Shown piece after piece: positions 27,001-38,400 of a stretch of DNA of 60,000 bases (position 1 is its first letter; each line of letters starts with the position of its first letter). The position numbers and the translations under genes are program-made. The stretch lies in assembly GCF_037975245.1 (NCBI RefSeq), contig NC_092568.1, positions 622,001 through 682,000 on the forward strand. Direction: 5' to 3'. Source of the DNA: Apostichopus japonicus. Its lineage: Eukaryota > Echinodermata > Holothuroidea > Aspidochirotida > Stichopodidae. The notes beneath the pieces are model-generated. The model saw only the letters and a program-made list of their open reading frames with translations. It was not told the DNA's origin and searched no databases.

Positions 27001-28850
27001 AGAGCCACCAAATAGCCAAAGAAAAATCTCGCTCTATTAGGGAGATAACATATAGATTAAATGTCATATCTCAGGGTTGTCAAACTGCACCATTTGTGCT
27101 CTTGTCATTTAGCCTCTGAAGAAGATCCTGCTAGGATCGAAATGCCAGGCCAACATACTTTTTTTTAGTGACAGTGTCTTTTATTTTTATGGAAATCATT
27201 TTTTTTATTGTGGTATTGGTCTTGTTATTGTTAGAGATGATTTTTTTTTTTTACGATGTCACATGCTTTTGACTGCTATTGTTAGTGACAACTTTTCCAT
27301 CTTATTTTAGACATGCAGACTATAAGACTTGAAAATTTAATGATATTTGCAAACCTAAACTTTGTTTGATGTATGATTTTTATCGTGTAACAAGTAAGAA
27401 ACTTGTGGTCCTATAAATATGTAATGAATTAATTACTCGATATTGCTTGTGACAATTCAGTTTCAAATTAAATCAATCAATTTTAAGGTTAAGGTCTTCT
27501 TTTCACTTACAACACATCTACATTTTCTGTATTTTAACATTTTATTTGCGTGCCTTTCCCTTTTTAGAACTATGTATGCTTATTTCCCATTCTCAATGGG
27601 AGCGAGGTCCTGCATTGGTCAACAGTTTGCTATGGTAAGTGTGAAGATTCTGTCCTGTGGAATATTCAATATATTTGTTTACAGTACCATATGTCAAAGA
27701 AAATGTTGCAAATAAGTTGAAGAAGAAGAAGAAAAAGAGATATTTTGTTTAAGACCACAATTTTTCAACCACATTGTACTTTGAAACTTGACATCATTCA
27801 TAAATATTCATCGCCATGGCCGAAGTTGCTGGAGGATGGAAATCCATTGTAACTTAATTGGAACAGCTGGCTTGCACAATTACGTTAGTGTTTATACAGT
27901 CCTGGTCCTTGCTTCCTCTCGACCGACAGATGGTTTTATCTATTTTTTTATTTTTATTTTTAAGTCACAAATTGAACATGGATATATTACACTTTTGAGA
28001 ATAGAGAGACATAGAATATTATGAGCAATAATTACCTAGCAACCTTCTTTTTTTGTGAGATCAGTAAAAGCGAGTCGATATCTTCTATTTCTCCTCTACA
28101 CTAACCCTAATATAGCTAATGCTGTGAGTGTAAAAACGTTCATCCTGGGAAGGGGTACGGTTATTCTACCTATCTCAACAAGTTGAGCTTGTTATCCTCA
28201 TATAACATCTGCTCCTATTACATACAAGTTATGATAATAGTTGACTCGGAAATCACCAAATGTGTACTATTGGTGTTTTCTATAGCCTGTTTTGAATCAT
28301 TTCAAATGCATGTTTTACCGGTTTAGATGCCGTAAGGTTTATTGTATAACATATTATTGAGTTTTGAATTCAGGCAGGTATGTACAAATACAAAAGGGAA
28401 CTGCTAAAAATTTAAAATGAAAATATAAAAGAAAATAATCATGTTATATCTAAATAGAGTTAATATTAGAAATGTGTAACCATGGTGATCGTTTGCTTCG
28501 CTGTTTGGATAAAAGCAATAGACAAAGAACTGAAGAGAGAATATTTTTGTAGGTCAAAATTACAATTAACCTCTTTTATCTGATTGTCATTCATTGTCAG
28601 ATTAGAGAAATTTAATATCACTATCCTGTGTTTTCCTCCACACCTATTATTATTATTATAACGTCTGTGATCCACTGATAAAAGTCGTCTTCCAACCTGT
28701 TTACAGATCGAAGCCAGAGTTATCCTTTGTAAGATTCTGCAGAAGTTAGACTTTAAGCTGGTGCCTAACCAAGACTTTGGAATATATGACCAACTGACCA
28801 TCAGGCCTTCTGGAGATTGTGCTAATTATATTTCTCTGAGAAATAAATAG
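15020..28850 (+). CDS. CYP46A1-like: Cytochrome P450, CYP46A1-like (P450-2), complete, 13 coding exons
   Basis: ER-anchored heme monooxygenase of the CYP46 clan, predicted to hydroxylate a sterol or similar lipid with electrons from NADPH-P450 reductase. Exons: 15020-15156, 15713-15790, 17310-17391, 18302-18462, 19124-19262, 20729-20836, 22072-22297, 23690-23762, 24083-24167, 24893-25003, 26847-26935, 27568-27634, 28707-28850 (stop TAG). They join to 499 residues, the usual P450 length. Residues about 8-32 are a hydrophobic anchor followed by the hinge HLPGPKR. Motifs: GGYETT at 310-315 (Gly replaces the usual Ala), E367xxR370, PDRF 421-424, FSMGARSCIG with heme Cys445 (codon 27611-27613). 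All splice sites are GT-AG. The start is the first in-frame ATG before the anchor. By eye it is closest to P450-3: both have a 108-nt exon 6, a 144-nt last exon, and share TGTFxESADRLV and ERVTLDVICK. The exact substrate is unknown. Confidence 0.95.
16160..16590. repeat. Degenerate ~130-150-bp tandem repeat, 3 copies, in P450-2 intron 2
   Basis: Three copies share the order CTTCATAC(A/T)TGGTATG, CTTGGTGAGTACCA, ACCCTATTGAATTTGGTGGA, GGTCAAAGG, AACTCAAAAAG. The first copy is the most diverged. The middle copy contains a perfect AGGTCA-A-AGGTCA at 16370-16382. No reading frame is conserved between copies. Confidence 0.85.
16370..16382 (+). promoter_or_regulatory. Perfect DR1 hexamer repeat (nuclear-receptor-type half sites)
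   Basis: AGGTCA, one A, AGGTCA: the consensus DR1 arrangement bound by RXR, HNF4 or PPAR-type receptors in animals. It sits inside a tandem repeat in intron 2 of P450-2, and the neighbouring copy near 16511 carries only AGGTCAAAGGAAG. The match is exact, but regulatory use is only a possibility. Confidence 0.3.
16895..17150 (+). mobile_element. tRNA-derived SINE in P450-2 intron 2
   Basis: The 5' head is tRNA-like, with an A box in TAGCCTAGTGGTTAACGC (from 16906) and a B box GGTTCGATTCC at 16950-16960. An unrelated body of about 160 bp follows, then a simple (CATA)n tail (about 17122-17150). CATATCA flanks both ends (16888-16894 and 17148-17154) as a possible target-site duplication, although it overlaps the CATA tail. 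The T-stem does not pair well, so this is a retroposon and not a tRNA gene. Confidence 0.85.
19325..19650. mobile_element. hAT-type MITE in P450-2 intron 5
   Basis: This 326-bp element starts CAGTGGCG and ends CGCCACTG. A perfect 8-bp target-site duplication GGTGACAG flanks it (19317-19324 and 19651-19658). The 8-bp duplication and CAGTGGCG termini are hallmarks of the hAT superfamily. There is no transposase reading frame, so it is non-autonomous. Confidence 0.92.
21230..21775. repeat. Degenerate G-rich minisatellite in P450-2 intron 6
   Basis: About five diverged copies of a roughly 80-140-bp unit recur. The order is TTGTTACAGCATGTAAAGCTATA, GAGGACCAGTAT, CCCACTCCACAATT, GGTTCTGGTTGGGGG. 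Each unit ends in a long G tract of variable length. Copies start near 21285, 21402, 21500, 21560 and 21700; one is internally deleted. Confidence 0.85.
25284..25600 (+). mobile_element. tRNA(Ser/Leu)-like SINE in P450-2 intron 10
   Basis: The head has a perfect A box TGGCCGAGTGG (25295-25305) and a B box-like GGTTTGATACC (25357-25367). The spacing between boxes is long, as in class II tRNAs (Ser/Leu). An unrelated body with TCTCCCACATTTGTGG and GCTTAAGCGTCGTC follows, ending in an ATTATGATTATGATTA tail. The motif TACCGGTGCTGTG occurs both at the head and 22 bp upstream, an extra short duplication. It is a different family from the SINE at 16895. Confidence 0.8.
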
Positions 28851-30278
28851 TTTCAAGGATACTAACCATCCATGGGAAACTGAAAACTGGGAAATGTTAC
28901 ATAAATTTGAATAGAGCAAACGAATATTGTGGCTATAGCAGAATTTAAAACAAATGACTTCAGGTTTTCTAATTCTTGTACCATACCAACTCAGTGCTCC
29001 AGCCTGTGGTTGGTAGTGATGGTTTTATATTATTTTCTTCACTGGGGGAGGGGGAGAGGAGGAGAGCCACCGAAATCTTTTAAAAGTAGATATACTGAGT
29101 AATTAACATTTCACTATTCAAGACAATTTTTGATTGACAATGTTTTTGCATTCATATAAACAAACACAGAGATCAATTTTGTGTTTTTATATGAACATTT
29201 AAGTAATATTGACAGTCATGCCTTCTGCACATTGCATTATATTTTTTTGGAAACTAAGAAAAAACACAAGTCTTATCTATTTTATCGTTTAAAGGTTAAT
29301 AACCTTTTCAATTGCAAGTTTTAACATATCAGTTTTATTATCATGATTTTGTGTCTCAGAGACAAAATCCAAATACTGTTATCTTCCATGATACGTTAAA
29401 AAGATTGACGATGAATGTTTCATCAACTGTTTGTAAGAAATACTATATTTAAATTGTCTGTACTGTCACATTTATGGATCATGTTACATGTTTCTTAATT
29501 CAATTGGATGTGTGTAAAAATTACAAAAAGACGTTATGAATTACTTTTGTGAATGATTTGAACTATATGCCTACAGAGAAGCAGGGTAAAGCGATGTTTA
29601 TATTTCAGTACTGAGTCTGAAGGTGAATTACAAATATGTATCCCACTGTATGGAGGTCTTGTCACAGGTAAACGCTGTTCTAAATTTGTAATAAAAAGGA
29701 AAGTAGATTAGGTAAGATTTCAAGAGGGAACCTCACAGTTCATAAACAGTTGGTGCCTTAAATTTGTTGACATCAAGATTCACTCCAAGGTACTATCATC
29801 TTTTTTCATTAGTTTGTGGGTTGGAAACATCGGGGCGGGGGGGGGGGGGGATTAAAGTATTACATATATGAAATGGGTTTGTATTTATTCTGATAACGAT
29901 GTATTATAATTAGATGCTATTTATCATTTTATTTTATTTTAAATTTTCTGCATAATATTTTCTGAAATATCAGAACAAAAGTTTATTGAGCTGTATCAAT
30001 TTAAATGAAATGCAATTTTGTAAATTTTCATTTATTTTTCAAAAGTGTATAAATTATGTTGGTCAAATGTGAAATTAGAGAAAACTATTCTATTTTATTC
30101 TTCTTCAGTATATACTTCTGTAGATGCATGTACAAACCACGTCGGTGGTTTTTTTCAAAACAGGATAACTTATTATATTCTTGTGGTTGTCTCCCACATA
30201 ATTTGATCGTTTCTTGTGGTCTCTGTATGGAAATGAAGCTCCCAAAACTTGACGCGCTGCTTCCCATATGGTTGTTCC

Positions 30279-30619
30279 CAGTGGCGTAGGAAGGTACTTT
30301 TGAGTGGGGGGGGCTGAAGACTGATTGCCAGCCTGGGAGAGGGGTCTAAGGGGAGGGGTGTCCCCCTCCCCTTTGGAATTTTTTGCATTTCCAGGTGGCC
30401 TCAGATGCAACACCCACTCCATTTTGTAAACTTAATTTTGTATTTTCACCTGGCCTTAGATGCAATTTGGTGCTCCAAATGAGATTTTTTTTTCTCATTT
30501 GGAAATGAAAAAGGGGTTTTCTGACTTGCGAAGCGGGGGGGCAGAATGATACTTCCGCCCCTCCACATTTTTCACTGGGGGGCTGGCGCCCCCCCAGCCC
30601 CCCTGTTCCTACGCCCTTG
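30279..30619. mobile_element. hAT-type MITE (CAGTGGCGTAGGAA family), copy 1
   Basis: A 341-bp element starts CAGTGGCGTAGGAA and ends TTCCTACGCCCTTG (imperfect terminal inverted repeats). It is flanked by a perfect 8-bp duplication GTTGTTCC (30271-30278 and 30620-30627). The interior is rich in G and C runs, with inverted GGGGAGGGG / CCCCCTCCCC, and has no transposase frame. A sibling copy lies at 44214-44575. Confidence 0.93.
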
Positions 30620-31447
30620 GTTGTTCCAATACCCAGTCATAATGTATGGATTTGAAGCAACAATAAATTCTTCCCTAGAATAGCTATATGGGGCAAACGT
30701 CTAGCAACACCCCTTCGTCTTTGGACCGATCACACCTTGAGCACGCATGCGCTGCCAGATTCCTTTGACCGTATCTCGGAAAGTCGGTAAATAGAAGATA
30801 CCAGCTGGGAATGCCACTATACATTTGTTTACAAACAGTTTGTTTTTGCATATGAAAGTCCATCCAGTAGACCGCGCGTGACATCACAAGGTACTGTCGA
30901 TTCGAGAACAAATGCCTAGTTCTTATCAACACTGTTGATTCAACAGTCTTTTTAATGATTCAACAGTAAGTTAAGCTAGTTTTCACAACTCGGCTTAGTT
31001 TACTTAGGTTTTAGTATTGATTAGTGAGTATCGGTTTATTGACTTTGAAGCATAGGCTAGCTTTACTTAGGCCTAACGTTAGGCTTATAAAAGTATCAAG
31101 AATGATTATCCAAAGGTGGTTCATATTATGTGCCTACTGTAAGCAATAATTTCGTCGAATAAACCTTACTAGTATTGGTCTAGTCCCATCTTAACACGGC
31201 CGGATTCTTCCATATCGTCATAGTTAAACAAAACAGATGACTAAGCATAAATCTTAGTATACTGTAATTCTCAAACAAGTATTATTTCAAATAATTTGAT
31301 GACAAAACAACATTGTTGCTGTAAAAAGCCCAAATAAGTAGATGGAAAGTCTCATCGAGACCCAGATCAAGAATAATCTGTGTCCATTGTCAAATATCAG
31401 TGAACTAAACATTGCTTATAGTGTAAAACTACCAAAATAGTAACAAA

Positions 31448-31723
31448 GTGGCTATTGTTACGACTAGTCTTTAGAATAATTTCCGACTACGCATGCGCAG
31501 TTGCTATTTTCATGACCAGGCGTACTATTTTTATGACGAGGAGTAACAATAATTTCCGGTTAGGGTAAGGGTTAGGATCGAGGTTTAGGGTTATGTTTAG
31601 GGTTAGGGTTACCCCTACTACATACGCAGTTGCTTTATTTACTTTACTGCTCTTGAATTAATTTGCCTTTGTCGTAAGAATAGTTTATAAATAATTGTTA
31701 CGACTCGTCGTAAGAATAGCCAC
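31448..31723. mobile_element. TIR element carrying telomere-like GGGTTA repeats
   Basis: The ends form a 22-bp inverted repeat (31448-31469 against 31702-31723) with 20 of 22 positions matching; the left end begins GTGGCTATTGTTACGAC. The flanks share CCAAA(A)TAGTAA just outside both ends (about 31432-31443 and 31725-31735), a possible target-site duplication with one indel. The interior includes degenerate TTAGGG/GGGTTA units at about 31558-31612 and a CGCATGCGCA motif. No coding frame is present. Confidence 0.7.
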
Positions 31724-31804
31724 GGCCAAATAGTAAAGGCCCATGAAGCAACTTTATTAAATTAGGCCTGCGTCATGAAAGTTACAAAAGGAATTAACAA
31801 CATG

Positions 31805-32191
31805 CATAGGCGTAGGAGCCCAATTTGATTTGGGGGACTGTAACGACTTGCCTGAAAAATATAACCAAAATTGGTTGCACACCCCCCCCCCCCCGCGTTC
31901 AAAATGTTAATGTGCATATCATATAGGCATTCATCGGTTATTACATCACATGCCAATACCATACAATCATTTTCCGTGTTATTACCCTTCCATATTGGTT
32001 AGAATTATCGGGGAAGTCGTTACAATAATAATGATGATAATAATATAAGTTTAACCATTGAAAAACACATTGCAAATTCTTTTTCTTTCACTAGGTGCCC
32101 GAAAAATTCTCAGCATATTGCCCGAATTTTCACCAAAAAAATTGGTTTGGGACTGCAACCCCCCCCCCCCCCCCAACCTCCTACGCCTATG
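31805..32191. mobile_element. hAT-like MITE (CATAGGCGTAGGAG family), copy 1
   Basis: Perfect 14-bp terminal inverted repeats CATAGGCGTAGGAG (31805-31818) and CTCCTACGCCTATG (32178-32191) enclose 387 bp. The body is shared with two further copies at 45893 and 46455 (for example TGTAACGACTTGCC, ATATCATATAGGCAT, CAGCATATTGCCCGAATTTTCAC). Long C or G runs lie inside both ends. The flanks match at only 5 of 8 positions, so the duplication has decayed. Confidence 0.85.
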
Positions 32192-32475
32192 GCCACTTGT
32201 AAAACCTGAAGAACCTCTGTCAAAGCGTACGCAACTTTAGGTTCTAAGCTTAAACCAGGGAGCTGCTTGCTTCGACTAGACCCACCTGTGCTGGCCTAGC
32301 CCAGGATGTATAGCCGTGCATATAGGTATCTTCAGAAATACATATAGTATTAGTACTATGCATAGCAAGTGCCATACATGTAGGGATATGTAAGATAGAA
32401 TGTGTTAATGAAGTGATCATATGCTTATCCTTTTATTTATAGGTCAGTGGAATTATCTGTCGAAAGGAAATCAAC

Positions 32476-35400
32476 ATGTTGTTGTTAATGCTTTTGAAAT
32501 ATGCAGTTGCTGTTCTCCTAGTGGCAATACTTGCATTCTGTTTAGCAGTTGCTGCTTACATTCATTACTTACACATGAAATTTAGCCACATACCGGGACC
32601 AAAAAGAGATTCGTAAGTCAATGAACTTGTACATTATGTGATTCATTTAGGATTTTTCTATATTGTTGAATTAGATTACTGTTGATAGTATTTCTGCTAA
32701 TCATGGTACAAATTCCAATTTGACTAGATGTATACATTTGTGAGATTTGATTTTATGATTAATATACTTATTATAGATTTTATTTTATGATTATACTTAA
32801 TACCAAATTTTGAAAGAACAATTAAAGTAACTTTGAGTACCAGTTGTGGATGTGAAACATGTGACCATAGTTGCTTTAATTATTTCTATTCGCCACACTT
32901 AGGAAATATAAACAATGAGTAGAAAAGAAACAAAACTAATAAACAAATGGATTGCATACATGTATGAAAGGAACAAATAAGTAATCAATTAGTTATAAAA
33001 AAATTAATCATAAATGTGTACAAGTTCCAAAATTACAGATAGATGATAGTTAGTTGATTGTATATTTATTTCATTTCAGTGTGATTCATTTACTATATGT
33101 GCATAATATGCAAAGTCAGTTATTTCTACTTCTTGTTGCAGCTTTCTCTTTGGTCACAAATTTGTCAGAAAGGCTATCTTAGAGAAAAAAAAAACCTTTG
33201 GAGAAATATTTTGGGCTTTGTAAGTATAACCAGCATAATCAACTCAAATTTTTACAGATCTTCCCATGGTCCAAGACGACCATGTCCCCCCCCCCCATAC
33301 AATCTTATATGGCCAAATTTCCTTTCAAGTTCCTCCATCAGACCAATTTGTGGTTTCAGAAAATTCACAAATTTGAAAAAACTTGATAAAGAATGCCAAA
33401 ACTGATCATTATTCTTCCATGATCCTACAAAATTAGAAAGTGTTGTAGATTTGATCCACAACAACATATTTGAGCAATTAGGAAGTATGACAAGCAGTGC
33501 TTTAGGCATGTAGCACTCACTTAAATTTCACTGGGTTAAATACATCTCTTAATACATTCATATCGTGGAGATAAGTATTCCAAAAGCACTTTCTGTGATT
33601 TGATAATCTGCCAGTAACAGTCTGAACCTACTCCTTATATCACTCGTTGTACACAAAAGCTCTTTGCTTAAAGGCATTGAAGACTCGCCCCAAACCGCGT
33701 GCCGCGCTCTGAAAATGTTAACTTTCCGTTGCTTGCAAGTGAAGTTTTCTGCTTGTCGCTACAAAATGCAGACAGTAATGAAACGTGATACCTTGTTATC
33801 TTTAGTTGGACCTGAGATGTCCATCGCTGTATCGTTTGCACACTGTGCTGTGGGTATTGACCGCAGCTGTATGTATTGACTGTACACTAGTGTCTAATTA
33901 CCGAAGGTAGAAAGCTGTGTGCGTATTTTCTGGGATCGATGGTGGTGTCTAACACTTCTGTTACACCTCATTCAAAACTAGGTCAGATTACCGGCGTTAG
34001 ACGTTTCTTTTTGCGCCAGTCTTCACACCCTTTAAACTTTGATCACTGTTAAAGTCCCTATTTTTATGTAAAAGATTCATCAGCCTATCATATACTTATT
34101 GTGCACAAGTTTTCACATTAGGACATTTGGTCACAATTTTCTCTGTCACAAAACATGTATTTTTAGGTGATAATCATACTATCAGCTGACAGATGAACGA
34201 TTGTAATTAAATTGAATTGATTGACAGTTTGCATAAGGTGGACTATAAAAAACAAATTTCTCGTATATGCACCATTCCTTCAAAATGTACTGTAGGTCCT
34301 AGGCCTCCCAAGGAATCATTATCTCTAATCTTCTGACCACAACATTCTGACCTTACAGTTTTGCCTGGACGTATCTCAATCTGTCATTTCTGTTTATCTC
34401 TCCCTTCTCCCACAATGATTTGATGTTCCTTATTACTTAGTATGTGTTGACTTTAAGAACTGAATAAGAAGTAGATTAGGACGCATAAATTGTCCTGTTT
34501 GTGTGCTGTTTTTCTTTACTCTTTATTTCCATGGATTGGAGCATATGGGACCAAGTTTAGTTTATTTAGCGTTTGCCGACAAACATTGAGGGGGACCTCA
34601 GTCTGAGTGGCTGCATGTTACTGCCCTAAACAGCTGCCTCGTGCCCATGGATTCTAACTTTCGACCAATTCATGTTTAACATTCAAACTTAATTGGAAAT
34701 CCCCTCAATACTCTAACTCATTTCTATATGAGTTTTTACAACGATCTGGCTGCTTCTAAGTGAGAACTTTTTTTACAGTCTAATAAAGAATGCATTTTGT
34801 CCCACAAAGAGCTAGTATTGCTGGAAGGCTTAATAAAACCATATTTTTGGTTTATATCTCTAATCTAACCAAATCGTTATTCCATATCTCTGCAGAAATC
34901 CATATATGTCCTTCAATGTATAGATATAAAGGATGCGATTAATGCTTGTTATATTCATGCGTTGCCTTGTGACGTTTTATATCTTGCAGACATTCTGAAT
35001 ACGGACCAGTTGCAGTTGTATTCTTCGTGCATTTTCCATTTGTGGTAGTTGCAGATCCCAAAACTGTTAAGGTCAGTTGGTGTTTTGTGTTAAATAAATG
35101 TTCATTGTTTTTTATTCATTATGCTAAACAGTGGTCCACTTAAATACCTGGTGAACTTTTAAACAAAAAACCTATTCAATCAGAATCTTGACATCTTACG
35201 ATTCAAAATTCGAAAATTTTGACTGCTAATCCAAAAAAATCCCTTCCTGTAAACTTTAATTTGGTCTTTTATTAAATTAGGCGAAAAATATATCATAAAC
35301 ATTTCTATGTAAATATTCCACCTCCTCTTTCTCATTCGTAGGAAATTCTTTTGAGTAGTAAATACTTAAAGCCAGCTCAGAATTATGAAGCATTCCGAGC

Positions 35401-38400
35401 TCTGTTTGGCAGTCGGTTTATGGGGAGAGGACTGGTCAGTGAAGTCGATCATAGCCGATGGGAATTTCATCGCAGGATTATGAATCCAGCATTTCATCGC
35501 AAGTAAGTATCATTTAGAAGATCACAAGTACATATCTGGGTTTGATGTTGCGGTACTGTTGTGTGATCATTTGTCCATAGCCACAGTGTTGTTTGTACGG
35601 AAAGAACAAGGCCCCACTTTACGAAAGGTGGACGTTCCTGTTGGGGGCTGTGTAAAAGGACATCTCATTCCAGCTTAAACCTAAGAGATGGTGGCAGAAT
35701 CGGGTGGGGGGTATGTGGAATTACAGTTATCCTTTGTATAGGTATATCTGAAGAGTTCAGCAGCCCACAGCCAAAGTGGCAAACCAGTAGGTTGCTTCCT
35801 TTTGATGAAAATCTGATGTATTTTTTCACACCAAGGTATCTGATGGAATTGACAGGCACGTTCGGTGAGAGCGCCGACCGGCTGGTGGAGAATCTCGCAT
35901 CGAAGGCTGATGGGAAATCTGAAATCAAAGTAATGGACGAGTTGGAGAGAGTTACACTAGATGTTATCTGCAAGGTAAATGCAAGCATATGCGCAGGAAG
36001 GGAATTTGAACTCTGACTCCACATTACCTTATCAATATCTTCTCGTTTGCGACAAAATAGTCTTTCGTCTGTAGGACCGAGAGGACGTGTTATGATTTGA
36101 CGGGGTGGGCCGGAGCTTCAACTTAGCAAAAAGGTCTTTCCTTTGAACACTTCCCACAGATATGTGACTGATATACATGTGAACATGTGTGGTTACCCAT
36201 AATCAGTGCCACCTGTATAGATCTACCTCTGAATGATTTTGGCTCTCCTTAGTAAGAAATATTGTTGTAGTTGTACCTTCACAAGCCTTCCTCGTGTTGC
36301 ATGAATTGTGTTGCTTAATTTATTAATTAATCTAGTTCGATATTATTGATCAATATTTATCGATTATTATCACTGAAGATGAGAGATGATACAATACCTG
36401 GCAATTAATTTCTAGGTTTGATATTCTGTTTGCCATTGTCTGAGCGAAATATTTCCTTCCTTTACATAATTAAATTTAGGTTGCCTTCTCGATGGAAGGG
36501 GATATGATAAATAATGACACACTGTTTACAAAGGCAATCTCGGTATCTTTGGGGGCCATGTTTGAAAGCCTGTCACCACTACTTCATGTAAGTACTCTAC
36601 TGGAAGTATATAATTGTACATGCAAAGGAAATGATGCTCAATCATTGGTTATCTACAATTGGGAGGGTGAAATTGGGGGAGGAGGGGGGGGGAGGCCATG
36701 GGCCATCACCTCTCAGCATCACTCAGGGCAAAATATTTCAGTCAGGGGATTTTTGTACATTCAGCCGTGGAAGCATTGATCCACTGCTACTGGTGTACAC
36801 CTCCTCAGCCTCGTACAATCAATCGAGAGCATTTATTAGTACAACATTGTGTTAAGGGCTAATTCTAGACCTATTTTATAGTGTAAATTAGCCTCAGAAA
36901 AATGCACCATTTGCTATTCCTCATGACATAAAGGCCAAACCACCTGCTGTATAAAATCCTCCATGTACCTCTGAACATTCCATAAATGTTCAGCCTGTTT
37001 GGATTTGGCCCAATCACCTCCTCCCCCCCCCCCACCTCACCTCTCGCCACACCTATCAAATTCTCTGCACGTCACTGGTTCCAATTTTATAATGAACACA
37101 GCCTCAAAGTGATTTCAACTGACCTTTTGCAATGGTATTGGGATTCCCATGGCTAGCAATTTATCAGGACCTCTCTACCTTGCCTCAAGTGTTGTTTAAA
37201 AAAGCGTAGACCCTGCAAATACAATTATGTTAACTACTGCATGGAAAACGTGAACATTTAGATTACGATGATATTAGAAGAAAAAAAGTTCGCTTACTCA
37301 TTTCAACATGTTTGCCAAATATCCCTAGATTTGTGGATATGTAACTCCAGGTAGACAAGACCTGGAAGTATTGCTTTGAAGATATTGTTGAAAGCAGCTG
37401 CTACCCACATATGTGAAGCCAACAATTTGTTGACAACTTGACTGACAGGGACATGATACATTTCTCCTGCTTGAAGTTTAAATGTTTGCTTTCAGAATAT
37501 ATAGTTGAAGTTTTCACTGTTGCAAGGAGGAGGAGGAGTAACCATTCAACTTGTCATCTCACTTAGCTTCAAAGTTCAGGGCCATAAATGTTAGCGTACT
37601 CAGTGTCATAAATATCAGAGAATTGCTTGTTATAGGGAGCCCCACAACTACCAGTTCCTCTAGTCCTTCATTCACCCTTCCATTTGTTCTCTCCCCCTCC
37701 TACCCCCCCTCCCCCATTCCCCCATATAGACATACATACATAAACATCATTTCTACAACTGTGGAGTCATTTGGACCATTTCTAAGTAGAAAAGGGATCA
37801 GTAAAAGTTTGATACACCCAACTGGTTTTGCACTCCCTGTTCTTATATTGTTGACTATACAGCCTTGGTCACACTGTACAAAGAATATATGGGAACTGTG
37901 TAATATTGTGAATAGATTGTCATCATCTGTACATACATTAATCTTCCCTCAACAGTTTGACATCCGTCATGAAGCAAGAGCCTACAGAAAAGAGGTCCGA
38001 GATTCGGTGAAACTACTGAGAGATACAGGCAGAGACATCATCACTCAACGCGTCAATGACATGAAACATGGGAAAGAGTTACCGAAGGATATTCTTAGCT
38101 TTGTGGTAAAGGTCGCACAAGCTGAGGAAGATTATACTTTGGAGGAAATGGTAGATGAATTTGTAACATTTTTTGTGGCTGGTGAGATTTTCTAATTCCA
38201 TTTATGAAATTTGATGATTTTGTCTCTAAAGGTCATGGATGTTCTCTTATTTCTGCTGTATACAATATACTCTGTGTTATATGTCTTAACACTAAAATAG
38301 GTTGTTGGGATTTAAAAGCGAGGGTCACAGCACTTTCAATGGTTGCTAAAAAAAGGTCAGAAGAAAACAGAAAATGCTGATATTTTGGGGGAAAAGAAGT

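Larger units (their letters stand above)
28851..32475. other. Intergenic spacer P450-2 / P450-3
   Basis: It contains the P450-2 3' UTR (candidate AATAAA at 29690-29695), a hAT MITE (30279-30619), a TIR element with telomere-like repeats (31448-31723) and a second MITE family (31805-32191). Between about 30690 and 31100 the DNA is relatively CpG-containing, with ACGCATGCGC and TGACATCA motifs and a TATAAAA at 31086-31092. This could be the upstream promoter and non-coding first exon of P450-3, but nothing proves it. A splice-acceptor-like tract ends at 32442, just before the P450-3 start. No other gene was found. Confidence 0.55.

Noticed and set aside
29833-29850. Long G runs (also near 3591, 21365, 21660, 46480, 46900) as a dedicated regulatory G-quadruplex system
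   Set aside because: Most occur inside MITEs or minisatellites, so they look like by-products of repeat sequence. Nothing positions them consistently relative to the genes.
36660-37060. Another MITE with G-run and C-run ends in P450-3 intron 6
   Set aside because: The ends look complementary (GGGGGAGGAGGGG against CCTCCTCCCCC), and part of the interior resembles 50519-50600. However, I could not define termini or a target-site duplication.
37551-38195. 214-codon open frame, the longest in the window, as a separate gene
   Set aside because: Its last 75 codons are exon 7 of P450-3 and the rest is low-complexity intron sequence that happens to lack stops. A clear acceptor precedes the homologous part at 37956.
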